From: Pseudomonas syringae KCTC 12500
GTDB lineage: Bacteria; Pseudomonadota; Gammaproteobacteria; Pseudomonadales; Pseudomonadaceae
Direction: 5' to 3'
NCBI RefSeq assembly: GCF_000507185.2
Contig: NZ_AYTM02000002.1
Span: 2,898,001 to 2,962,000, forward strand
DNA: 64,000 bases
The position numbers and the translations under genes are program-made. Positions 48,458-58,300 of the stretch are shown one piece after another. Positions within the stretch are counted from its first letter, which is position 1. The number at the start of each line of letters is the position of its first letter. The notes beneath the pieces were generated by a model. The model did no database searches, was not told the DNA's origin, and was given only the letters and a program-made list of their open reading frames with translations.

Positions 48458-48898
48458 TCACACATTCAACAGTTCTGGGTGCTCATCCAGCCAGCCTTGC
48501 AGCAACAGCGCAGCGGCAATGGCGTCCACCGGATTGTCGCGATAGCTGCCTTTCTGGCCGCCGCGCGCCATGCGCTCGCCCTTGGCTTCGAAGGTGGTCA
48601 GGCGTTCATCATGGGTGTAGACCGTTACACCAAAGCGTCCGTTGAGCTTGCGCGAAAACTTTTCCGCGCGCGCGCTCATGTCGCTGGGCGTGCCGTCCAT
48701 GTTCAACGGCAGGCCGACCACGATCGCATCAGGTTTCCACTCGTTGATCAGCGCCTGGACCTTGTCCCAGTCCGGCACGCCATTCTGCGCCTTGAGCGTA
48801 CAGAGTTCACGTGCCTGGCCGGTAATCGCCTGGCCGACCGCAACGCCGATCTGTTTGGTGCCGTAATCAATGCCCAGCAGCAGCCGTAAGGCGACCAT
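48458..48898 (-). CDS. ruvX: Holliday junction resolvase-like RuvX (YqgF)
   Basis: 146 residues of the RNase H-like YqgF family. The first acidic motif LLGIDYGTKQIGVAVGQ is near the start, with LPLNMDGTPSDMS near 70 and DERLTT near 105. The enzyme functions in 16S rRNA 5'-end maturation and possibly recombination. ATG at 48898 overlaps the yqgE stop (TGATG); a TTG one codon earlier is less likely. Confidence 0.92.
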   Translation of the reverse strand: MVALRLLLGIDYGTKQIGVAVGQAITGQARELCTLKAQNGVPDWDKVQALINEWKPDAIVVGLPLNMDGTPSDMSARAEKFSRKLNGRFGVTVYTHDERLTTFEAKGERMARGGQKGSYRDNPVDAIAAALLLQGWLDEHPELLNV

Positions 48899-49470
48899 CA
48901 AGCGTGCCCCGCCTGGGTCGAGATCAGGTTGAGGTTGATGCCCAGGCGTCTGGCGGCAGCATCCAGACGCTGCTCGCTGTCGACATCGAACAGGATGGCC
49001 GGGTCGAACGAGCAGGTCAGCCAGGCATTGTCGGCCATTTCAGCATCCAGTTGACCGGCATCCCATCCCGCGTAGCCCAGAGTGATCACATTTTGATCAG
49101 GCCCGTAGCCATCGGCGATGGAGAACAGCACATCCTGAGAGGTCGACAAGGAAATCCCGCCCGGAAGATTGACCGTCGCCTGAAAGGTCTGGCCGCTGGG
49201 ATGCAGGACAAAGCCCCGATCGGTCTGCACCGGCCCGCCGGTATGAATGACGATGTCCTGGCAGTGTCTCGGCGCCGGAAGCTCCGGTCGCAGTTGTTCG
49301 AGCACATCGGCCAGGGTCAGGCTTTGCGGGCGGTTGATCACCAGCCCCATGGCGCCATTGGCGTTGTGCTCGACAATGTAGGTCAAGGTCTGAGCAAAGT
49401 TCTCATCGTGCATATGAGGCATGGCGATGAGGAAATGATGCTTGAGATAACTCGGAGAGACTTTTTTCAT
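48898..49470 (-). CDS. algH: YqgE/AlgH family protein
   Basis: 190 residues from ATG at 49470; an earlier in-frame start lacks a ribosome site. Family markers are LKHHFLIAMPHMHDENFAQTLTYI at 9-32, GAMGLVINRP near 40 and VITLGYAGWDAGQL near 127. The protein is conserved next to ruvX in many proteobacteria. Its biochemical role is unknown; the AlgH name comes from an alginate link in P. aeruginosa. Confidence 0.92.
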   Translation of the reverse strand: MKKVSPSYLKHHFLIAMPHMHDENFAQTLTYIVEHNANGAMGLVINRPQSLTLADVLEQLRPELPAPRHCQDIVIHTGGPVQTDRGFVLHPSGQTFQATVNLPGGISLSTSQDVLFSIADGYGPDQNVITLGYAGWDAGQLDAEMADNAWLTCSFDPAILFDVDSEQRLDAAARRLGINLNLISTQAGHA

Positions 49471-49545
49471 GAGCCCTAGTTTGGCGTTGCCTTGCCCGGC
49501 TGACAACTGACACGTGTGTGTGTCGGGCGTCAGCTGGCAAAAAGT

Positions 49546-50448
49546 TCAGTTGCTTGACAGCTTGTCTCCGCGTGCAAATTTCCAGGTGCGAATGATCTCC
49601 AGTCGATCGATATCCGCCAGATCGCCGGTGAACGGCGCAAAAGGCGCCGCCAGACGCACGATCCGCTGTGCGGCCTGATCCAGCAAAGGCTGTCCTGAAG
49701 ATTCGAGCACCAGCACTTCATACAACGAGCCGTCCCGATTGATTGACACAAGAAGTCGCAAATTACCGTAGATCTGCTTGCGTCGTGCTTCCTCAGGATA
49801 GTTCAGGTTTCCGACCCGCTCGACCTTCTTGCGCCAGTCATCCTTGTACCAGGCACCTTTGTCGCGCATGGTCGAGGCCGCATTGAGGCGGTGGATCTTC
49901 GGGCGCTTGGCGTAAAGCTGCTGTTCGGTCGACAGTTCGGCTTCGAGGCTGGCAATTTCGTTGCTCAGTTCCGAGCTGTCGAAGGTCGGTGCGGCCTTGG
50001 TGGTGGGCTCGGGCTTGACTTCATCGCGCTTGGCAACGGTTTTCTGCTGGCTGGGCGCGGTGGTCGCGACGGCGGTCTTCGGTGCTTCCTGTTTGACCAC
50101 CGGCTTGCTGGCCGGGGGCGGCGTGACCTTGTTGACCTTGGTGTCCTGATAGGGCGCCAGCTCAGTGGTCTTGAGCGTTTCGGCCTTGTCCAGAGTGCCG
50201 CTGCCCTGCTGATCGTCTTGCGCCAGAAAGTCAGCCTGTTTGGGCTTTTCTTCGCTTTTGAAGCTGGCCAGGGTGATTTCCAGCGTCTGCGAGATCTGCT
50301 CCGGCTTTACATAGGTGAAGCCCACGCCAAGGATCACCGCGAGGTGAATCAGCGCCGCGATCATCATGGTAAAACCCAGGCGATCGGCAGGGCGCACACC
50401 GGCGTTGGCGAGTTCCGGGGGGAGGTCGTTGTTGGCCATGGATGTCAT
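49546..50448 (-). CDS. tonB3: TonB-family energy transducer (TonB3-like)
   Basis: 300 residues. A membrane segment (MMIAALIHLAVILGVGFTYV) spans about 28-47, then a Lys/Pro/Thr-rich spacer to ~150 and a C-terminal TonB domain (NYPEEARRKQIYGNLRLLVSINRDGSLYEVLV...). By position (between gshB and algH beside pilG) it matches P. aeruginosa TonB3, which is needed for type IV pilus assembly and twitching. Either ATG at 50448 or the one three codons later could start it. Confidence 0.87.
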   Translation of the reverse strand: MTSMANNDLPPELANAGVRPADRLGFTMMIAALIHLAVILGVGFTYVKPEQISQTLEITLASFKSEEKPKQADFLAQDDQQGSGTLDKAETLKTTELAPYQDTKVNKVTPPPASKPVVKQEAPKTAVATTAPSQQKTVAKRDEVKPEPTTKAAPTFDSSELSNEIASLEAELSTEQQLYAKRPKIHRLNAASTMRDKGAWYKDDWRKKVERVGNLNYPEEARRKQIYGNLRLLVSINRDGSLYEVLVLESSGQPLLDQAAQRIVRLAAPFAPFTGDLADIDRLEIIRTWKFARGDKLSSN

Positions 50449-50614
50449 TGGCGGTTCAGCATCTCGTCAGCCTGCATGTCAAAATCCGTGTCGTGTTACA
50501 GGTGGCGCATGATAACGCAATGTGCCGCGCCGCTCTGCTGCGGATCGGACCAAGGGAATCGATCTGGCGCCGTGGCGCACGGTGTTGCCCGTGGCCAGCG
50601 GCGTCAGCGGCTGA

Positions 50615-51574
50615 TCAGCCCTTGCGCGCTTGCAGCTTCTTCTCGATCGCGTCCATCAGCAGGCCACCAATGTTGGTGCCGAAGGCGTTGTCGATCTCGC
50701 GGATGCAGGTCGGGCTGGTGACGTTGATTTCGGTCAGGTGCTCACCAATCACGTCGAGGCCGACGAACAGCAGGCCTTTTTCACGCAGGGTCGGGCCGAT
50801 CTGTTCGGCGATCCAGCGGTCCTTGTCGCTCAACGGACGGGCCTCGCCACGTCCACCGGCCGCCAGGTTGCCACGCGTCTCGCCGGCTGCCGGGATGCGC
50901 GCCAGGCAATACGGGACCGGTTCGCCATCGACCATCAGAATGCGTTTGTCGCCGTCCTTGATGGCCGGCAGGTAACCCTGCGCCATGATTTGCTGCGTGC
51001 CGTGGGCGGTCAGGGTTTCGAGGATCACTGACAGGTTCGGATCGCCCGCACGGTGGCGGAAGATCGACGCGCCGCCCATGCCGTCCAGCGGCTTGAGGAT
51101 CACGTCGCCGTGCTGTTCGGCGAATTCACGGATGATGTCCGCGCGGCGGCTGACCAGCGTCGGCGGCGTGCACTGCGGAAACAGTGTGGCGAACAGCTTC
51201 TCGTTGCAGTCGCGCAGGCTCTGAGGCTTGTTGACCACCAGTACCCCGGCACGCTCGGCCTGCTCCAGCAGGTAAGTGGCGTAGACGAATTCCATATCGA
51301 ACGGCGGATCCTTGCGCATCAGGATCACGTCCAGGTCTTCGAGACCTGCGTCGACTTCGGCTTCGAACTCGAACCACTTGGCCGGATCGGCAAATACCTT
51401 GAGCGGCTTCATGCGTGCGCGGGCCTGACCAGCGTTCTGATACAGGTCTTTCTGTTCCATATAGAACAGTGACCAGCCGCGTTCCTGGGCGGCAAGCAGC
51501 ATGGCCAGCGAGCTGTCCTTTTTATAGGAAATGCGCTCAATGGGGTCCATGACAATCCCTAGGCGAACGCTCAT
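50615..51574 (-). CDS. gshB: glutathione synthetase
   Basis: 319 residues, ATP-grasp fold. N-terminal LGIVMDPIERISYKKDSSLAML, the central DVILKPLDGMGGASIFR near 158 and C-terminal FVGLDVIGEHLTEINVTSPTC near 269 are typical. It joins γ-glutamylcysteine and glycine. ATG at 51574 has AGAGGA ten bases upstream; a TTG two codons earlier is rejected. It opens the minus-strand run that continues to pyrC' and is divergent from pilG. Confidence 0.95.
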   Translation of the reverse strand: MSVRLGIVMDPIERISYKKDSSLAMLLAAQERGWSLFYMEQKDLYQNAGQARARMKPLKVFADPAKWFEFEAEVDAGLEDLDVILMRKDPPFDMEFVYATYLLEQAERAGVLVVNKPQSLRDCNEKLFATLFPQCTPPTLVSRRADIIREFAEQHGDVILKPLDGMGGASIFRHRAGDPNLSVILETLTAHGTQQIMAQGYLPAIKDGDKRILMVDGEPVPYCLARIPAAGETRGNLAAGGRGEARPLSDKDRWIAEQIGPTLREKGLLFVGLDVIGEHLTEINVTSPTCIREIDNAFGTNIGGLLMDAIEKKLQARKG

Positions 51575-51828
51575 GGGCAATATCCTCTGATCGGTAAGGG
51601 CCGCAACGGCCGTAAAATTGGCATCAGGGTGGCGCTCCGATTGCTCCCGGTCAAGGGGCAGGCCTGCCGCGATGCGCCAAGGTGCACTTTATGGATTGCG
51701 TCTGGAGAGTGTGCTAAAAAGGCTCGGCATCCGGTCTTCGGTCCCAGTCGATCAACGAAGCGATACCGTCAGGCTCCCAGTGCCTCGCAGAATGCGCAAA
51801 AATTCGCTGCGGCGATGGAAGAGCAGCT

Positions 51829-52239
51829 ATGGAACAACACGCCTCCGCCCTGAAAGTCATGGTCATCGATGATTCGAAGACCATCCGCCGCACCGCCGAA
51901 ACACTGCTCAAGAACGCAGGTTGTGAAGTCATCACTGCGATAGACGGTTTCGACGCGCTGGCCAAGATTGCCGATAACCACCCGCGAATCATATTCGTCG
52001 ATATCATGATGCCGCGTCTGGACGGTTATCAGACCTGCGCGCTGATCAAGAACAACCGGGCATTCAAGTCGACGCCGGTCATCATGCTGTCCTCCAAGGA
52101 CGGTCTGTTCGACAAGGCCAAGGGGCGGATTGTCGGTTCCGATCAGTTTTTGACCAAGCCTTTCAGCAAGGAAGAACTGCTCAGCGCGATCAAGGCTCAT
52201 GTGCCGGGCTTCGTTGCAGCAGAACAACACATATCATGA
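51829..52239 (+). CDS. pilG: twitching motility response regulator PilG
   Basis: 136 residues, a single CheY-like receiver. Phospho-acceptor Asp58 in IIFVDIMMPRLDG, acidic pair in VMVIDDSKT at 11-19, and conserved Lys in FLTKPFSKEEL. In the Pil-Chp system PilG promotes pilus extension and links to cAMP signalling. First gene of pilG-pilH-pilI-pilJ-chpA-chpC, divergent from gshB. Confidence 0.94.
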   Translation: MEQHASALKVMVIDDSKTIRRTAETLLKNAGCEVITAIDGFDALAKIADNHPRIIFVDIMMPRLDGYQTCALIKNNRAFKSTPVIMLSSKDGLFDKAKGRIVGSDQFLTKPFSKEELLSAIKAHVPGFVAAEQHIS

Positions 52240-52285
52240 CGCCCGCGCCTGATGTAGCGCGCTCGTAATCTGACGGGGAACACCC

Positions 52286-52651
52286 ATGGCTCGAATATTG
52301 ATCGTCGATGACTCGCCGACTGAAATGTACAAACTCACCGGCATGCTGGAAAAGCACGGTCATGAAGTGCTCAAGGCCGAAAACGGCGCTGATGGCGTGG
52401 CCCTGGCCCGTCAGGAAAAGCCCGATGCCGTGCTGATGGATATCGTCATGCCGGGGCTCAACGGTTTTCAGGCCACGCGCCAGCTGACCAAGGATGCCGA
52501 CACCAGCATGATCCCGGTGATCATGATCACCACCAAGGATCAGGAGACCGACAAGGTCTGGGGTAAACGCCAGGGCGCGCGGGATTACCTGACCAAGCCG
52601 GTGGACGAAGAAACCCTGATGAAAACCCTGAATGCGGTGCTGGCCGGCTGA
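52286..52651 (+). CDS. pilH: twitching motility response regulator PilH
   Basis: 121 residues, a stand-alone receiver with Asp52 in VLMDIVMPGLNG, VDDSPTEMYKL at 8-18 and the Lys in YLTKPVDEETL. PilH counterbalances PilG and supports pilus retraction. It follows pilG after 46 bases. The two receivers are clearly different from each other. Confidence 0.94.
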   Translation: MARILIVDDSPTEMYKLTGMLEKHGHEVLKAENGADGVALARQEKPDAVLMDIVMPGLNGFQATRQLTKDADTSMIPVIMITTKDQETDKVWGKRQGARDYLTKPVDEETLMKTLNAVLAG

Positions 52652-52665
52652 TTGCCGGAATCGCC

Positions 52666-53205
52666 ATGGCCGAGCCGCGCACCGCTTTTGAACTGCTTCT
52701 GGATATGGATCGACGCTGTCGTTCGCTGGCGGCGGGCCTGCCGCTGCAGGAAGCCCATCAGCAGGACTGGGTCGGCATCGGTTTTCGCATGGGCGAGCAA
52801 CGCTTTGTCGCGCCGATTGGCGAGATCGCCGAAATCCTCCACGAACCCCATCATGCGGTAATGCCCGGGGTGAAGTTCTGGGTGGCGGGTATCGCCAATC
52901 TGCGCGGTCGGTTGCTGCCACTCATGGATCTGTGCGGGTTTTTCGGCCACGAACTGGCGCCGGTGCGTAAACAGCGCCGGGTGCTGGTGGTCGAGCACCA
53001 TGACGTATTTGCCGGTCTGCTGGTCGATGAAGTGTTCGGCATGCAACGTTTCAGTCAGTTGAGCCTCATACCCCAGACCTCGCAGGACATGGATCAGCGT
53101 ATGGTGCCGTTCCTGCGCGGGCAATTTATCCGCGAGCAGGCGTGGCAGATATTCAGCCCGTGGGCGCTGGTGCAGTCTGCGGATTTCATGGACCTGGCGT
53201 CCTAG
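52666..53205 (+). CDS. pilI: CheW-like adaptor PilI
   Basis: 179 residues with one CheW domain (GIGFRMGEQRFVAPIGEIAEILH to RVLVVEHHDVFAGLLVDEVFGMQRF). It couples the receptor PilJ to the kinase ChpA at the membrane. It starts 14 bases after pilH and precedes pilJ. Confidence 0.93.
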   Translation: MAEPRTAFELLLDMDRRCRSLAAGLPLQEAHQQDWVGIGFRMGEQRFVAPIGEIAEILHEPHHAVMPGVKFWVAGIANLRGRLLPLMDLCGFFGHELAPVRKQRRVLVVEHHDVFAGLLVDEVFGMQRFSQLSLIPQTSQDMDQRMVPFLRGQFIREQAWQIFSPWALVQSADFMDLAS

Positions 53206-53255
53206 CATGTCGGGCCTGGTGTGTTTCACAATTGATCCAGGCGGGGGCCTGATTA

Positions 53256-55298
53256 ATGAGTAGTACAGACCGGTCAAGGGACGGCGCAAGAAGCCGGACG
53301 CAGATTATTCTGCTGTTCGTGGCGCTTATCGTTTTCATCATGTTGCTGTTCGCCAACTTCGCCTACCTCAACACTCAGTCCAACTACGACAAACAGTACA
53401 TCGGGCACGCTGGTGAGCTGCGCGTCCTGTCGCAACGTATCGCGAAAAACGCCACCGAAGCGGCTGCCGGCAAAACCCAGGCGTTCAAGTTGCTGGCCGA
53501 TGCGCGCAATGATTTCGACGTGCGCTGGGGCTACCTGAGAAAAGGCGACCCGGCCACCGGCCTGCCTGCGGCTCCTGATCTGATACGCGACGAATTGCGC
53601 ACCGTGCAACGTGACTGGGAAGGGCTGCGCAAGAGCACCGACGTGATTCTGGCCAGCGAACAAACCGTTCTGTCGCTGCATCAAGTGGCGGCGACGCTGG
53701 CCGAAACCATTCCGCAATTGCAGGCCGAATACGAAAAAGTCGTCGAGAACCTCCTGCAAAGCCGTGCCCCTGCCGCACAGGTGGTGGTTGCGCAACGTCA
53801 GGCATTGCTCGCAGAACGAATTCTCGGCTCGGTCAACACCGTGCTGGCTGGCGATGAAACGGCTGTGCAGGCCGCCGATGCCTTTGGCCGCGATGCCAGC
53901 CAGTTCGGGCGTGTGCTTAACGGCATGCTGGAGGGCAACGCCACGCTGCGCATCTCCCAGGTCGAGGACCGCGATGCGCGGGCGCGGCTGGCGGAGATCG
54001 CTGAACTGTTCGAATTCGTCTCAGGCTCCGTGGACGAGATTCTCGAAACCTCGCCCGAGCTGTATCAGGTGCGCGAGGCCTCGGGCAACATCTTCAACAC
54101 TTCACAAACCCTGCTGGATGAAACCTCGGTACTCGCCAACAGCCTGGAAAACCTCGCCAAGCGCCGCACCGTGAACACCGTCGGCGGCTATGTGCTGGGC
54201 TTGCTGGCACTGGCCTCGATCATCCTCATCGGTCTGGTCATGGTGCGCGAGACCAATCGCCAGTTGCGCGAAACCGCGCAGAAGAGCGAGCGCAACCAGA
54301 CGGCGATCATGCGCCTGCTGGACGAGATCGAGAACCTCGCCGACGGCGACCTGACGGTCACGGCCTCGGTGACCGAGGACTTCACCGGGGCGATTGCCGA
54401 CTCCATCAATTACTCCATCGACCAGTTGCGCGAGCTGGTGGTGACCATCAACCTGACCGCCGAGCAGGTAGCCGCTGCGGTGACCGAAACCCAGGCGACG
54501 GCCATGCAGTTGTCGGCTGCCTCAGAGCATCAGGCGTTGCAGATCAGTGCGGCGTCGACAGCGATCAACGACATGGCGGCGTCCATCGATCAGGTGTCGA
54601 CCAACGCCTCGGAGTCCTCGGCCGTGGCGGAGCGTTCCGTGACGATTGCCAATAAAGGCAACGAGGTCGTGCAAAACACCATTCACGGCATGGACAACAT
54701 TCGCGAGCAGATTCAAGACACCTCCAAGCGCATCAAACGTCTGGGCGAGTCATCCCAGGAGATTGGCGACATCGTCAGCCTGATCGACGACATTGCCGAC
54801 CAGACCAATATTCTGGCCTTGAACGCTGCCATTCAGGCGTCGATGGCCGGTGATGCCGGACGAGGGTTTGCCGTGGTGGCCGACGAAGTACAACGGCTGG
54901 CCGAGCGTTCGTCCTCTGCGACCAAGCAGATCGAAACGCTGGTCCGGGCCATCCAGAACGACACCAACGAGGCGGTTATCTCCATGGAGCAGACCACCAG
55001 CGAAGTGGTACGCGGCGCACGCCTGGCGCAGGACGCCGGGGTGGCGCTGGGGGAAATCGAAGGGGTGTCCAGGGTGCTGGCCGAACTGATCGAAAGTATC
55101 ACCGATGCCGCCCACCAACAGGCCGAGTCTGCCGGGCAGATTTCGCAGATCATGACCGTCATTCAACAGACCACTTCGCAGACCACCTCGGGCACCTCGG
55201 CCACTGCTGAAAGCATTGGCAACCTGGCGAAAATGGCCAGCGAAATGCGGCGCTCGGTATCGGGCTTTGCCCTGCCGTCATCGAAGAAAGCCGGATGA
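53256..55298 (+). CDS. pilJ: methyl-accepting chemotaxis receptor PilJ
   Basis: 680 residues, close to P. aeruginosa PilJ. Membrane segments lie at about 16-38 and 308-327; the periplasmic part between them is PilJ-type. A HAMP-like region follows ([25 protein letters not shown]), then the signalling hairpin with tip region [38 protein letters not shown]. PilJ senses surface contact through pili. The gene is immediately before chpA; no pilK methyltransferase gene intervenes. No C-terminal NWETF-type pentapeptide is present. Confidence 0.94.
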   Translation: MSSTDRSRDGARSRTQIILLFVALIVFIMLLFANFAYLNTQSNYDKQYIGHAGELRVLSQRIAKNATEAAAGKTQAFKLLADARNDFDVRWGYLRKGDPATGLPAAPDLIRDELRTVQRDWEGLRKSTDVILASEQTVLSLHQVAATLAETIPQLQAEYEKVVENLLQSRAPAAQVVVAQRQALLAERILGSVNTVLAGDETAVQAADAFGRDASQFGRVLNGMLEGNATLRISQVEDRDARARLAEIAELFEFVSGSVDEILETSPELYQVREASGNIFNTSQTLLDETSVLANSLENLAKRRTVNTVGGYVLGLLALASIILIGLVMVRETNRQLRETAQKSERNQTAIMRLLDEIENLADGDLTVTASVTEDFTGAIADSINYSIDQLRELVVTINLTAEQVAAAVTETQATAMQLSAASEHQALQISAASTAINDMAASIDQVSTNASESSAVAERSVTIANKGNEVVQNTIHGMDNIREQIQDTSKRIKRLGESSQEIGDIVSLIDDIADQTNILALNAAIQASMAGDAGRGFAVVADEVQRLAERSSSATKQIETLVRAIQNDTNEAVISMEQTTSEVVRGARLAQDAGVALGEIEGVSRVLAELIESITDAAHQQAESAGQISQIMTVIQQTTSQTTSGTSATAESIGNLAKMASEMRRSVSGFALPSSKKAG

Positions 55299-55345
55299 TG
55301 TACCGCACATGAACAACCTTGATTGGGTAACGGACGGTACTCGTC

Positions 55346-58300
55346 ATGGCTGATCGTCACGATTACGTTGCTCTTGAGTGGCTGAAGGGCGAGATCGCCG
55401 AAACGTTGCGCCAGGCCCGTCAGGCGCTGGACCTGTTCATCGAAGACCCGGCCAATGCTGCTGCGATGGCCGAGTGCCTGAAACTGGTGCATCAGGTTCA
55501 CGGCAGTCTGCAGATGATCGAGTTCTACGGCGCCGCGTTGCTGGCCGAGGAAATCGAGCAACTGGCGCTGGCGGTCCAGCAGAACCGTGTCAGCCATCCG
55601 GTCGAGTCCGAGCAGCTGTTGATCCAGGCCATGAGTCAGTTGCCAGTTTACCTGGAACGCATTCATTCCGCGCGCCGCGATCTGCCGCTGGTGGTCTTGC
55701 CACTGCTCAATGACCTGCGCAGCGCGCGGGGCGAAAGTCTGCTCTCGGAAACCAGCCTGTTCGCCCCGCAGCTGGTCGTCGTGCCGCCGCTTGATGAGCA
55801 GGAGCTGGCGCGGCGCAATACCCCGGAATTGCCCAACCTGCTGCGCAAGCTGCGCCAGACGCTGCAGGCGGCGCTGGCCGGCCTGATGCGCGAGCAGGGC
55901 GTGCAGACCCAGCTCGGTTACATGGCCAAGGTGTTTGCCCGGCTTGAGCAGTTGTGCGAAGACGCGCCGCTCGGTGCGCTCTGGCGGATCGCCTCGGCAC
56001 TGGTCGAAACCATGCTCAACGGCAACTTCACCAACAGTCCGGCGCTGCGCAGTCTGTTGAAGGACGCCGACAAGGAACTCAAGCGTCTGGCCGAGCAGGG
56101 CGTCATCGGCATCAATCAGCCCGCCCCCGAAGAGCTGTTGAAAAGCCTACTGTTCTACATCGCCAAGTCCGACAGCCTGGCGCCGAAGATGCTCGACCTA
56201 AAGGATCAGTACGCGCTGGCCGATGCCTTGCCCGGCAACGACGTGGTCAACGAAGAGCGCGCCCGCATGGCCGGTCCGGACCGAGACGCCATGCGTTCGG
56301 TGATCGTGGCCTTGTGCGAAGGGCTGGTCAGGGTCAAGGAACGGCTCGACGTGTTCGTGCGCGGCGACCGTCAGCATGTCAGCGAGCTGAACGCGTTGCT
56401 GCCGCCGTTGCGGCAGATTGCCGATACCCTGGCGGTGCTGGGTTTCGGCCAGCCGCGCAAGGTGATCATTGATCAGTTGTCTGTGGTCCTTGGTCTGGCG
56501 CAGGGGCAGCGCGAACCCAGCGACGCGGCGCTGATGGATGTCGCGGGTGCCTTGCTCTACGTCGAATCGACCCTTGCCGGCATGGCCGGGAGCCACGAGC
56601 AGGTCAGCCGCGAAGAAAGCCGCCTGCCGACCACCGACCTGACGCAGATTCATCAACTGGTGATTCGCGAAGCCCGCACCGTGTTGCAGCAGGCCAAGGA
56701 TGTGATCCTCGATTACATCGACGGCGAGTGGGACCGGCAGCGGCTCGATCCGCTGTGCGCGCTGATCGTGCAGGTTCGTGGTGCGCTGGCCATGATCCCG
56801 CTGGCCCGTGCGGCCAGCCTGCTGGCCGCCTGCAACGAATACATTCAGGAACACCTGCTGGTGGACGAAACCCGTCCCACCTGGGTTCAGCTCGATTGCC
56901 TGGCCGACACCATCACCGGTATCGAGTATTACCTGGAACGCATGCTCGAAGACCATCAGGCGCCGGGCGACCAAGTGCTGGATATGGCCCAGCAAAGCCT
57001 GGCACGGCTGGGCTATACGCCTGCTGCGGACACCCTCGAAGTGCCGTTGCTCGAAGAGATCATCACTCAGGACGAGTTGCTGGAACTGGATGACCGCAAG
57101 GCGCTGGTCAGCCCCACGCAAACCATTGCCCAGGTCCTCGCCAGTCCGGTCTCGGCCGTCAACCCTCCCGCCCGTAACGTACCCACCAGCCTGTTGCCGC
57201 CCTCCGCCGGGGAAGAGGCGGTGGACGACGAGTTGCGCGATGTGTTTCTCGAAGAGGCCGACGAGGTGCTCGACGCGCTGCGCGAGTACCTGCCGCGCTG
57301 GTTCACCTCGCTCGGCCGCGACGGCCACTGGGACAGCACGGCGCTGACCGAAGTGCGTCGTGCGTTTCATACCCTCAAGGGCAGCGGCCGTATGGTGCGT
57401 GCGCTGATCCTCAGCGAACTGGCCTGGTCGGTGGAAAACCTGCTCAACCGGGTGCTGGAAGGCGATGTGCTGCCGGGCATCGAAGTGCAACAACTGATGA
57501 GCGAAGTGCAGGCGCTTCTGCCGTCGGTCATCCGCGATTTTGCCGAAGATGCGCAGCGCCAGCGCGACGATGTCGACCTGTTGGCGGCTCGCGCCCATGC
57601 GTTGGCCAATGGGCTGGAGCCACCGACGCTGCCGGCCGTGGATGATCCCGCGCCAGGCAAACCTGTTGCCGACGAACCGCTCGATCCACAGTTGCTGGAG
57701 ATTTTCCGTCAGGAAGCGCTCGGCCATCTGAATACCCTCGGCCGCTTCCTCGACAATGCCGAACAATCAGCGTCGCCGGCGATCAGCGACGCGGTGCTGC
57801 GTGCGTTGCATACGCTCAAGGGCAGCGCGCACATGGCCGGGGTGCTGCCGATTGCCGAACTGGCCAGCCCGCTCGACCAGTTAGTGCGTGAATACAAGGC
57901 CAACCTGATCGATATCGGTTCACCGGAGCTCGTCCTGCTGCGCAGCGCCGAACCGTTGCTGCACAAGGGCCTCGAACAACTGGACAGCACGCCGCTGGCC
58001 GATATTCCGGGCGCCGCGCCGCTGATCGAGGCTGCCCTGGCGATGCTCAACGACCGCCTCACCGTGGTGCTGCGTGAGTCGGACAGCGGCCTGCGTATCA
58101 AGCGCAACCCCACGCTGCTTGCCAGTTTTCTGGCCGAAGGCATGGACATCGTGCTGGATGCGGAAAACCTGCTGCGGGGCTGGCGGCAGCACCCCGGCGA
58201 ACGCCAGGAACTGAGCGCGCTGCTCGACGAGCTGACCACCCTCGGTCATGGCGCGCATCTGGCCGACCTGCCGCAGGTCGATGAGCTGTGCGAGGCCTTG